Shown: positions 1 to 10,800 of the stretch, piece after piece
How the letters are laid out: every line of letters starts with the position of its first letter
Numbering within the stretch: position 1 is the first letter of the stretch
DNA from: Paratinospora sagittata
Lineage: Eukaryota; Streptophyta; Magnoliopsida; Ranunculales; Menispermaceae
Reading direction: 5' to 3'
Assembly: GCA_035771175.1 (NCBI GenBank)
Contig: CM069612.1
Location: 31,127,741-31,191,740 of the forward strand
Length of the DNA: 64,000 bases
Made by a program: the position numbers and the translations under genes
Notes under the pieces: generated by a model
Database searches by the model: none
What the model was told of the DNA's origin: nothing
The model's input: the letters and a program-made list of their open reading frames with translations, nothing else

Positions 1-602
1 AAGTCCAAAGAAAAGAAATTTTTTGAAAATGTGACAGGTGAACTACTTGGAGAATGATCTTCTTCCTACATGCACATTAGAGATTGATTTGATGATTTTG
101 TTTTCAATTTCTTGTAGGGCTTTGTGGGGGGGAGGGGACATTAATAATAAGGCATTGAAAATAACGACCCAGATGATTATGTATGTCCTCTTTGTAGGTG
201 AAGTGATCATAAATAGGGAAATTACATTATGGAGGAAAGCCTGGTATTGTATTCGTATATTTACAAGATGGTGGTGAAAAATTGTGGCTTTTGTAAATCT
301 TTTAAGACATCACGTCAATCAGGGATCATTGTGACTTGTTGAAGCAAAGATGACTTGTGACTTGTAAAGGAAAACTCACTTCGTTCATATATTGGCTTAA
401 AGTTTTTGGAATGTCTCATAATTATATATTAACACGTGATACAGAGTGATTTAACAATTTTTAAAAGTAATGTTAACAAAATATATTACTATACATAAGG
501 TTTTTTTGTCACATTTGAGTTGTACACAGTGCTTCATATCCAGGGTGATGAGTACCTCACAGAGCATATTTCAGTCATAGCACTACATAAAATTTAGTAC
601 CC
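1..602. other. Intergenic, no gene recognised
   Basis: This AT-rich stretch has one short open frame (38-277) that resembles no family I know and lacks a convincing coding pattern. It could be the 3' flank of a gene lying outside the window. I see no RNA gene here. Confidence 0.5.
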
Positions 603-814
603 AGGATCATTTGTCCATACTATTTATCATGAATAGTACAAGGCTTTCCCGGATTAAAATCTCAAACTTCATATAGGTTGATTTCGTAATTCGAGTAGCC
701 ACTGAACCAAACGACTCAGTGGCTACTCGGATTGCGAAATCAACCTATATGAGGTTTGAAGTTCGAATCCGGGGAAGTCCTGCACTATTTATGATAAATA
801 GTGTGGGCAAATAA
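603..814. repeat. Long inverted repeat (hairpin), MITE or tRNA-SINE-derived
   Basis: Two arms of about 100 bases (about 603-704 and 714-814) are near-complementary and separated by a loop of about 10 bases. Both contain ATATAGGTTGATTTCG or its complement, and GAGTAGCCACTGA or its complement. The right arm has A-box-like TGGCTACTCGG (717-727) and B-box GTTCGAATC (about 761-769), spaced about 44 bases apart as in a tRNA gene; the left arm's matching sites are decayed. The outer ends share ACTATTTAT and ATTTG-type sequence. No target duplication is evident. A foldback MITE, or an inverted pair of tRNA-derived SINEs, would both fit. Confidence 0.75.
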
Positions 815-822
815 TTTCGAAA

Positions 823-936
823 ATAGGGGGTACTGTATGTAATCGAGGCGTGACAAAATGTAAAACTATTTACCAAACGGAAATAGGGGGTACCGTATGT
901 AATCGTGACAAAATGTAAAACTATTTACCAAACTTA
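823..936. repeat. Two-copy tandem repeat, ~58 bp
   Basis: Two adjacent copies run from GAAATAGGGGGTAC to ACTATTTACCAAAC. They differ by about four inserted bases and one substitution. The pair sits right beside the hairpin, which suggests it belongs to the same mobile sequence or to a repair event at its edge. Confidence 0.8.
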
Positions 937-2119
937 ACCTCTTATTATTCGTTCCTTGCTATTCATTTTCATTTGCTTAAGCTGCGCTTCAAATTCTCAT
1001 ATATATCCATTTACCATTTATCTTTAAAGTGACTTATTAATACTAGATGTTTAAAAAGAAGTAGATCGGTAGACTTAAAATAACATATATAGAGATAATT
1101 AAAAATAAAAAAATAATTGTGTAATTTAAATGTTAACTTAGCCTTTGATAAAGTGAAGTGGAGGAAGCAAATTCATGTAGTTGATGTTATATAGTTGAAA
1201 AAAAAACTTAGTTGAATTGAGTTATATAATTATTTAATAATATGTATACTTAATTCTTCATAGAATAAAAGAAGTAGGTTCATGCAACTTATCTGATAAA
1301 TGCAAGAGAAAAAGGCTCTTTTGATACAACAATACTTATTAGAGCATCTCCAATGTATTTATGGATTGTGAAAAAATCAAGTGCCACATAAGATAAATAG
1401 ACAATGAGTTAAAATAGACCTTTTTAATGCAACTATCACCGTTCACTGTTATGCTGGGGTGGCAAAAAAATAAAAATAGAGGTTGTTAACATGACTTTGA
1501 CAACCTTCTATTATTGACAACATGTAAGAAATAAATTTATTGACGTTGTATATTTTAAATGAAAACACTGGAAAATAGTTTTTAACTTGATTGTCTATTA
1601 AATAATATTTTATGCTACGTAAGAAGCAAATTTCTTGACATTAATGACATAATACTTTTTTTTAAAATATAATTCATATGAGCGTTGGGGATGCTTTCGG
1701 TGAATGCAAAGTTATACATGCATTTATTTAGCCTTTCTCTTCTTAAATAAGTTGAGTTACTTGGCAATTCAACTCAATACAATTTTTTTTTTCAAACTAC
1801 ATAAAGTTGATTACATTAAACTGCTTCCTTCATTTTCCTTTATTAAAAACAAAACTAATGTTTGATTAGTTGTATGTGTATTACTTTATGTCTATATCAT
1901 TATTTATACGTAAGTGTGTTTATACCACCCACGTAGGTAATTGGTATTAAGAAAAATTAAAAAATGGAGTGTTGTTGCAGCGGCAGGCGGTAGCATAACT
2001 ACCACTACCAGTAGCAGAGAGTAAGTTAAGTAGTATCGGGGCTTGAGAAGGCGGTGTGTGGGTTGGGGGAGGAGTGACGAGTGACGAGTGGTACTGATTG
2101 GGGAAAAAAACAGTGAGTA
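937..2119. other. AT-rich intergenic DNA and presumed promoter/leader of the ARM gene
   Basis: No coding frame is convincing here. The stretch from about 1970 to 2119 is richer in G and presumably holds the transcription start and 5' leader of the ARM-repeat gene. Open frames on the minus strand at 1904-2234 are antisense to the leader and first exon and are not supported. Confidence 0.4.
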
Positions 2120-4118
2120 ATGGGACACAAAGCCAAGCAGCAACAGGAGGAGGAGGAACAACAGCAAGAGCAAGAAGAAGTGGAAACAAGTTGTTGGAAC
2201 CAGCGGAAGCAAACCCTAATTCAAGAACTGGCACGGAAGCTCCTCATGAATGGAGATGATGACGATGATCTCGAAACGAAGATTCAGGCTGCTCGGGACA
2301 TCAGAAAGCTCGCCAAATCATCCGTCAAGACTCGCTCCAGCTTCGCCGTCGCCGGCGTCATTCAGCCTCTCATCTCCATGCTCTCTTCTTCTAATCTCGA
2401 CGCAAGAGAAGCTTCCTTGCTTGCTCTTCTCAATCTCGCTGTTCGCAACGAAAGGTCGCTCTTACTGTTAGTGGGGTTGTTGTTTCATTTCTTCTTTTCT
2501 CTCCGAATTAGATCCGATTTCTGTGTAAATTTCTTCGTTCTTTTTTATTATTTTTTTAAATTTCGTGTTGGTAATCGTGGATTTTAGAAGTTCCGAGAGA
2601 ATTTGTGGTGTTATTCACTCACCTTGGAATGGTTTATAATTTGCAAAAATCATTTTTTGGTTGATTTTTTGATGCTCTAATGTTTGGTGTTTTAGCTGCA
2701 AGGAGAATTGAAGCAACCTATCTTATTGGGATCGGTGATGAAGTTGTTAATATTTAGTAACGTCGCAAATTAATTACTGTGTCCTATTTATGAAATTGAG
2801 TATTGCTTTGAAATTTCTATCTTGAATAGGATTGGTCCTTATTCTGTGGTATTTAAATGATTTTTTTTTCTTCTCCTTTTTCTGCTTAATCAAGTCTCCA
2901 ACTGAGCTTCCTTGATCTATGAGGGTAGTTGCTGTAGTGAGGTAGAGGATACAAGAGTTATTTAAAATGATTGCAAAGCTTTCAGATATTTAATTTTGCT
3001 GTCATAGCTCAGTTACTTCAGGATGATTCCACTGATTGTTAGATTACATGTTGAACTGAACATATGAAATATGTTTATAGTTCATGATAAGTGATAACAT
3101 ACTTGATCTTGTCACTCAAGAACTTTTCATTTGAGCCTGTGGTTTGATCCCCCCTTTCTCGGCGTCTCGTGCAATTAGTTTTCCATGTATGTTGTATGTA
3201 ATTCAGTTCCTTTTTGTGTGTGTGTGTTTTCCTTTTCATTTTTTCTTGGGTATGTTTTATTCATCAGTTCATTTTCTTTTTGATTGTCTCAGAAACAAGG
3301 TCAAGATAGTGGCATCAGGCGCCGTGATACCTCTTGTAGAGCTTCTAAAATTTCAAAATGGCAGTTTAAGGGAGTTAGCCACTGCAGCAATTCTGACACT
3401 TTCAGCCTCAGCTTCTAATAAACCAGTAATTGCAGCTTCAGGTGCTGCACCCCATCTAGTACAAATCCTCAGCTCTGGCACTGTCCAAGGCAAAGTCGAT
3501 GCCGTTACAGCTCTTTATAACCTCTCTACCTGCGCTGGAAATCTCACTCCAATTCTAGCCGCTGGAGCAGTTCCTCCCCTCCTGAACCTCCTCAAAGAAT
3601 GCAAGAAATACTCCAAATTTGCTGAGAAAACAACTGCCCTTCTTGAGATTCTATCCAAATTTAATGAAGGGCAAGCTGCAATTTCAGATTCTAATGGTGG
3701 GATTCTGACTTTGGTTGAGACAGTTGAAGATGGGTCTCTTGTTAGCACGGAGCATGCAGTTGCAATACTACTATCATTGTGTCAGAGCTGCCGAAGCAAG
3801 TATAGAGAACTTATTCTTAAAGAAGGCGCCATTCCAGGGCTTCTGCGACTAACTGTTGAGGGCACACCTACAGCTCAAGAAAGAGCAAGGACACTTCTAG
3901 ACTTGCTTAGAGATTCACCTTCTGAAAAGAAGTTTCCTTCTGAAGTTTTGGAAAGCATTGCTTATGATATTGCCACACGGGTCGATGGAGCGGATAAAGC
4001 TGCAGAAACTGCAAAGAGGCTTCTGCAAGACATGGTTCACTGTAGTATGGAGCTGAGCATGAGCCGCCTTCAAGTTCGAGCTGCATCGTGCACTCCTTCA
4101 GAGTTACAGTCTGCTTGA
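2120..4118 (+). CDS. ARM-repeat protein (PUB-like, without U-box)
   Basis: I join exon 1, 2120-2454, to exon 2, 3293-4118. The split Arg codon and GT/AG borders keep the frame and give 386 residues. After a Gln/Glu-rich N-terminus (about 10-25) and an acidic NGDDDDDLE stretch, the protein is a run of armadillo repeats, seen as recurring signatures such as GVIQPLISML, GAVIPLVELL, GAAPHLVQIL, GAVPPLLNLL and GAIPGLLRL, each followed by an A..AL.NL helix. These repeats form a curved protein-binding surface. The closest plant relatives are often labelled U-box E3 ligases, but no U-box is present here, so it is better seen as an ARM-only adaptor. The partner and pathway are unknown. The gene is convergent with the diflavin reductase downstream. 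Confidence 0.9.
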
Positions 4119-4840
4119 AACAGTCTCTTGAGAACTTTCATGAGATGATGGTATCAGTAGGGGAAATTTGATCCTGAGCTGTATGAGGTGGCCCTTTGTG
4201 TTGCAAACTCAGTATTTCGTGTGTTTATACAGAAGTGTTCTCCTGAATACTTGTAAATGATTCAAACGACAGCAGAACACTGGTGTTGTTGAAGCTGAAG
4301 TAGTAGAGCCCAAAAATTATGTACATTTTAAATGTAGAGTGGGGATAAACTATGAAAGTTCCAACACTGTTATACCCAAAATATGTACATGTTTAGCCTT
4401 GATATCTTTGCACTTGTTGATACCACTGGAGAGTATGGATTGCTCACAAGACAAGCACATCATGAAGGAAATAAAACAGAAGAAATAAAGCTTCTAAAGT
4501 GGATTGTGCTTCACTTGGAAGACGCTTTAAGCATCCTTTTCTCAGTTATAGGGTAGGGTGCTATGGAAATTGAGAGGGGGACCCAAACAAGGATAACAAC
4601 AATTGGCTTGTCAATATGAGAAAAGAGAGAGAAAAGTGGGATTACACCACCAATAAAAATGATTTTAAATATCGTATGTTACAAATAGCACAAATTTTCA
4701 AACAAGAATACTTGCCAGAGTATATAGTCCTAATGCCTTAACCTAAACCCATTCTAAATTAAATTTTTTAGCTATAACTCTGAAACATGGCGATTTTTGA
4801 GTTGCTCCTTCCTCTGCTTTTGCTGGGAGGCTCATGATAT
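4119..4840. other. Convergent 3' flanks of the ARM and ATR3 genes
   Basis: This 722-base gap separates two genes that point at each other. It should hold both 3' UTRs and polyadenylation sites; AATAAA occurs at about 4470 and about 4484 on the plus strand. No coding sequence is supported. Confidence 0.5.
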
Positions 4841-7800
4841 TCATGACCAAGCCTCAACACGGTACTTGCCAGCCTTTTCCAAGCTGCTCAGCCACCTTAA
4901 AGCAGATTCCTTGGAAACCCCACTCTCCTTCGAGATTATTTTCCCAAAATACGATAGAACATCTGCAGGCATTTTGGTTGAAGACCCAGCAACGTACACA
5001 GCAGCTCCAGCGCTCAACAAACTCCAAATTCTCTGGCTTTCTTCCTCCATCTTATGCTGCACATAAATCTTGTGTGGCTGGTTTCTAGAGAAAGCAACAA
5101 AAAAGCCTCCTCCGTCTTCTTCTGCGAGTACACTGCCTTTCTGTCCATAAGACAGCCAAAAATCTCTGTATAGAAAATCATTCTCATTCCTGCAACCAAA
5201 GAAGAAAAGTATCGGAGCTGTTGGGCCAGAAGCGCTTTGTACTGCTCTTTCTGCTATAATTCCCCGGAAAGGTGCACATCCGGTGCCTGGACCAATCAGA
5301 ATGAGGGGGAGTGATGGTGGTGGAGAAGGAAGCGTGCCTTGGTTAAACCACACAGGAATGTTGACTCCTTTTAAAGAAAACATATAGATTATGTTAATTT
5401 ATTACATAGTGTTTGTTTATTGAGAATATTAAGTAGTATTCATACCTTCTCGAGGATCAAGTCCGGCTAACCATGTTGAACAAAGACCAGAGCGCTTTCT
5501 CTTGTAAGGTGTCATCCATGATACAATGCTCACAGTCAAGTGCACTTGGTTGGGATGAGCGGAAGGGGAAGACGAAATAGAGAATGCTCTAGTCTTCAGA
5601 GGTGGCACGAGCTGCACTAGCCATTCAAATGGCATTTCTACAGAAGGGAAGTCCTCTAATACCTGTATCACAAAGTAAAGTCAATTCTAAAAAAATGAAA
5701 AAAGAACAACAATTTATGTGCAAATGAAAAGGGTAAAGAACAAAAATGACCATAAGACTTGCAATAGGAAGAGCGTGTCAATCAATGTATGGTAAAAATA
5801 GGGAAGGAAAATCGGAAATTGGCACATTCCACCAGAAGCAATAAGGTGTAGTAGATAAAGAGTCATAAGACACTAGTGACTAGTCAATTGAGAAGGTCTT
5901 GACTCTTGACATCTTTAGTGGGGACTAAAAAAGCATTAGTGAGGAGTGCCTTTGAGTTGAAGGAGATCAGAATATCAGATGCTCTTAAAAGGGGCCAACA
6001 AACACGTCATAAGAAAAATTCTATAAATATATGTATCATAAAACAAATCCAGTGGTAGAAATATGTCATTTAGCCAATTTAATCGTGAAATATCATAAGC
6101 AAGACTATTGACAGCTCAATTACAAATACAGACTTGATGTAGACCGCATCTGAAGCTTGAGGTCGTCAGTAATGGACTTGCTCATGCCATTTCATGCAGA
6201 AAATGCACTGGAGCAGATTGGTAATGACTTCATAAATAATCACAAGTGGAAACCAATATGCTCCAGATAAATGAGCAAAGTTGCAGTTATTGAAAGGTGC
6301 AAAGTTAATCTACCTCTAAAACAGTCCTCCGTTCCTTCTGGTTGTATTGGTATAGATCATCTCTTCCTTCTGGTGATGCAAAATATTCAAGCCTTTCCTT
6401 TTCATGTTCGGCTGTCGCAAAGAAACTCATGACCTGAATTTGAGATTTTAAGAGTTTGGTCCTTCACTAGACAAAACATTATATTGCAATGCTTCATACA
6501 GAAGCACTGCCGTAAAATAATACACAGCTCAGGCATGAGCAACCTTCTAATTCAAGACAAGCATTATTCACAAACTTTCCACCCAAATGGTTTAAAAAAA
6601 GATCATATAATACGGTTTTTCATATTTCAAACATTAAATTTTCCACCCAAATGGTAGTGAAAACATCTGTAGAAAACGTAAAACAAAGTAAAGAAGGTTT
6701 TCACATAATCATCATATCTTTGTAAAAAAGCATTTGAAGGTTCCTCAAGGCAAGTGTCAAGACTAATGCCTCAAGCTAATTTCATAAAATCATCAAATCC
6801 TCGAGGCTTACATCTAAACAAGCAAATGAATCAAACAAGATCTTTCACCCATAATGGTTTAAAAAAAGATCATATAATATGGTTTACCATATTTCAAACA
6901 TTAAACTTTCAACCCAAATGGTAGTGAAAACATCTGTCGAAAACGTAAAACAAATTAAAGAAGGTTTTCACATAATCATCATATCCTTGTAAAAAAGCAT
7001 TTGAAGGTTCCTCAAGGCAAGTGTCAAGACTAATGCCTCAAGCTAATTTCATAAAATCATCAAATCCTCGAGGCTTACATCCAAACAAGCAAATGAATCA
7101 AACGAGATCTTTCACCCATAAAGGCGTAAACTTCTAATCAAGAATTTTGGTGCTATAACTGAAATCAAGGATCAAAAAATTCAAATTCACCGTAAACTTT
7201 GGTCCCTTGAAATTTGAAATTAATTCACTAAGTCCAGATCAATGTGGAGAATTTTTGTAATTCGACATTATAGGTGAAGTATAAAGTTCTATTTAAATAT
7301 TGCAAAGATCTATGTTTCTTTTAGATATGTTGAAACAAACATAAATATATACTTAAAACTCATTAGATTATGAAATATAATAATTTAAAAGTAAGATACA
7401 TAATCTCTCTATTACTTGGCACATATTGTACGAGTAATAAGCTATTTAATGACCTTTATAAATGAGAGTTCTATAAATTGTATGTGTGATTCTTTAGTTT
7501 CTATCTAGCACATATGGAATTTTTCTCCAATAGTTATTAGTATTGATTTTTTTTCATTATTGTTTTACTTGGTGTTTGAAAAGTAAAAACACACTAAAGG
7601 ATTTTTTGAGTGTCACAAATTATTTTAATATTTTGCCTATCTTCAAGGAAATTTTGTAATAATTTGTTTACATTAAACTTGCAATATGATGATTGACAAA
7701 TCGATAAAATTCGGCAAAAATCCGGAGAATTATGTCGAAATCTCATTCCGTGACTAAAACTACAAGGAAGCAGATTTCTATCGAAGTAATTGATTGGAAC

Positions 7801-10800
7801 CATTAGGACCCAGGCAGAATGTGTATGGTCGTGTTATTTCAACTTTCCTGATTTTCTTTCCAAGCTACAAGTCTTGGAACCAAAGTGAATTTCCATATGC
7901 ATTGAAGTAAAGAAGGATATAATTGATCAATTACTTGAAGCATAAGAATACAAAAACATAAAATGATAAGCAAAATCAACCAATCAACTTTCTAGTTCAA
8001 AATCTTCACCATAGAAACCTAATGTTTTGAACATACAACATCCTTGCCTCAAAGAAATATCGACGAGGGGAAGCTGATGCCACATCCATTGTTGTTTCCA
8101 CAAAGGTTCTTAGTTTAACTGGGCCCCTTGATGCATTTACAGGAGAATCAGCAAGGATGTTCTCCCCCTTTGGCTGAACCTGAAACCAAACACATAATCA
8201 ACCTTCAAAGCATAAAATCAAATGAAGTAGAAGTAGGTTTCTACCAAGAAAAGCAATTTAAAGTAGCCAAAGGATGTTCTCCCCCTTTGGCTGCTCCTGC
8301 AGGCTAGCGCTGGAAGAGGAGAGGGAGCTCAGGGAAGAGACATAAGATTAATTTTGAATGAAGGATGAAAAATAGGGTCGATATTTACAGAAACATTCCA
8401 TATGAAACAAATAAACACCAGGTAGATATTGAACGATAAAATGCCCATGTGAAAATGCCTTTAACATAGATTGCAAGGATATAAATAAACTGAAGCATTG
8501 TACAGTCATGCGATCATTCTATGATTTCTATCCTGCATAGAGAAAAAAACAGTAGCTAACCTAGACCTAAGCTTCAAAAGAAATTAAAACACACTGAATT
8601 GGCTTTGTGAGAAGAAACAAAGGAAATTTTATTGAGAAGGCAGCAAAAACAAAAACAACAACAAAAGAACAAAACATGCACCAGAAGTGCACCCACCACA
8701 ACAAGACAAAGCACCCAAACAAAACAAAAGAAACGCCCACAGGCCAAAAACCCCCAAGAGGCCAGGAAAGACCCAAATGGACGGACTTACAAACGCACAC
8801 AACACCGCAAGAAATCAGAAACAGTGGCCCATACACGAAGACCAATTGGTAAACCAATTAGACACAGAAAAACCTTTAGACAATGTCGAAGCAACTACCC
8901 AAGAACTTGCCAAAAGCTTAACTTCATCCCAAAGATCTAACTCCTCTTTCCTCTTGTTGTTGAAAATCCTATGATTACGCTCCAACCATATAGCCCACAT
9001 AGTTGCATAGAAAGCAATAGCCCCAACCTCTTTATCATGTTTTGAGGGGTTAGTGATGTGACACTGAGAAACACCATCTGCCAGGTTGGAGGGAGGAAGC
9101 AACTTGTGGTTAGAAAAATCAAACCATTTGATCCAAAATCTTCTAACTGCATGACAACTAAAAAATAAATGGTCCGAAGACTCTCCATCCTGCAAGCAAA
9201 ACGAACACCAATGGGGGAAAGACACATTGTTGGAGACCGTTTCTGTTTAACCAAGACACAGTGAAGAATAGCAACATGGGCTAGTGCAAGACAAGACTGA
9301 GCAAGTGTAATATCAATGACTTGACTCAAGCAACATAAATGAGATGGAGTCAAGTCAGCTGAAAGGCAACTGCATATAAAATGTGAATTTAGATCCATGG
9401 TTAATTTTAGGAAAATGACCTGGACTCAATTCTGCGAAACCAGCAATTAAGTGAAAGACAAGAGGAAACTACATAAAGATAACAGATTAGCATGCATGAG
9501 TACACATGCCCAAGAAACCAACGATTAGGTGAAAGAGAAAAAAAACTACGTACTGTGATGTATAAATCAGGATCTAAATTACAATGTTGTATGAAAGCTT
9601 CCACTGCAACAGGATTTTGACCAGGGAGAATCTCAAGAACATCACCAACTTGATACAGAAAATCCTGAAAATAAATCAAACAAAAACCAAAAAATATATA
9701 AAAGCCACGTGTTAACTAACTAAATGAAAAATAAGGAATTGAACTGGATTAGCCATGAATGTGTAAATATTTTGCAGTTCAGATCGACAACAACAATAAG
9801 GACTTACTGATGAAACAGATTCCATCTCAAAGTGGCGTACATCTTTTCCACATCCGACTTTCGTTAGTTGTTGATTCTTTGTCTACAGTTGAATAAAGAA
9901 AGAATACATACAAATTCAAATACAATTTTGCATCACATATATGGACACAAAAAGAAAAGGCAACAACACATGATATCAAATATGCATGGAAACCAGTGAC
10001 CATGAGTAACCAAAATGAATGAACAAAGTTTACTGCAAACTTGCACTTCCAGCATTTACAGAAAATGCTTGACCCTAAAAAAACATATATACAATCTTTT
10101 CAGTGTTTACATTATGTTGACTAATTCAATTCTCATTATAAGCTATATTTTTTAAGTACTTCAAATTAGTGCACTACATCCTCCACCTCTCTTGCATAGG
10201 AATAAGATATTGATTATCAAAGCCAAAAGGTGGAAGAGTAACACTCTAATCAATTAGCAGATAAAAAAAATTCAATCCGTGTTGGTGTTTCAGCATATTT
10301 CTGATTACTGGAGAGTATGGCAACTAGTGGAAAACTTGTACAAAATCCTTTCACAATAATCTATGTTAATACAAATGGATGATCAGGATACATGTTGGGA
10401 AAGTAAAGCTTATAAAACAAACAACAGATGATAAAGCGTGTTACCTATACCATTTGTAAGAAGCACTGAGGCCTATTTTTGTTGTGGCCAAATTTTCCAG
10501 GGGACATGGAACGAGCTCTCTCAATTTGCATCTCCAGACACTTCAAATCTAAAGCAAACAAATGATTATTTCTTGTTAATTCATGAGCCAATATTTGCAA
10601 ATTTAACCATTGGGAATCTTCCCTTTTATGTTGCCAATAACAATCATATACGGATGGCTTGATGTCTTTACAAAGCAAGGGAGAGAGAGGTGAAAGGTTC
10701 AACTGTAACAATTTACCAGAGAAAAGTCTTGAACCACTGAGTATCTTTATTATAATGGTCTTAGCCACATCATTACATCGGTATCCATCAACAATATGTA

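Noticed and set aside
1904..2234. Two overlapping minus-strand open frames rich in Leu/Pro/Ala
   Set aside because: They are antisense to the leader and first exon of the ARM gene and match no family.
8607..8974. Three plus-strand open frames rich in Lys, Gln and Thr
   Set aside because: They are the complement of the LINE 3' UTR and RT end; low complexity explains the openness.
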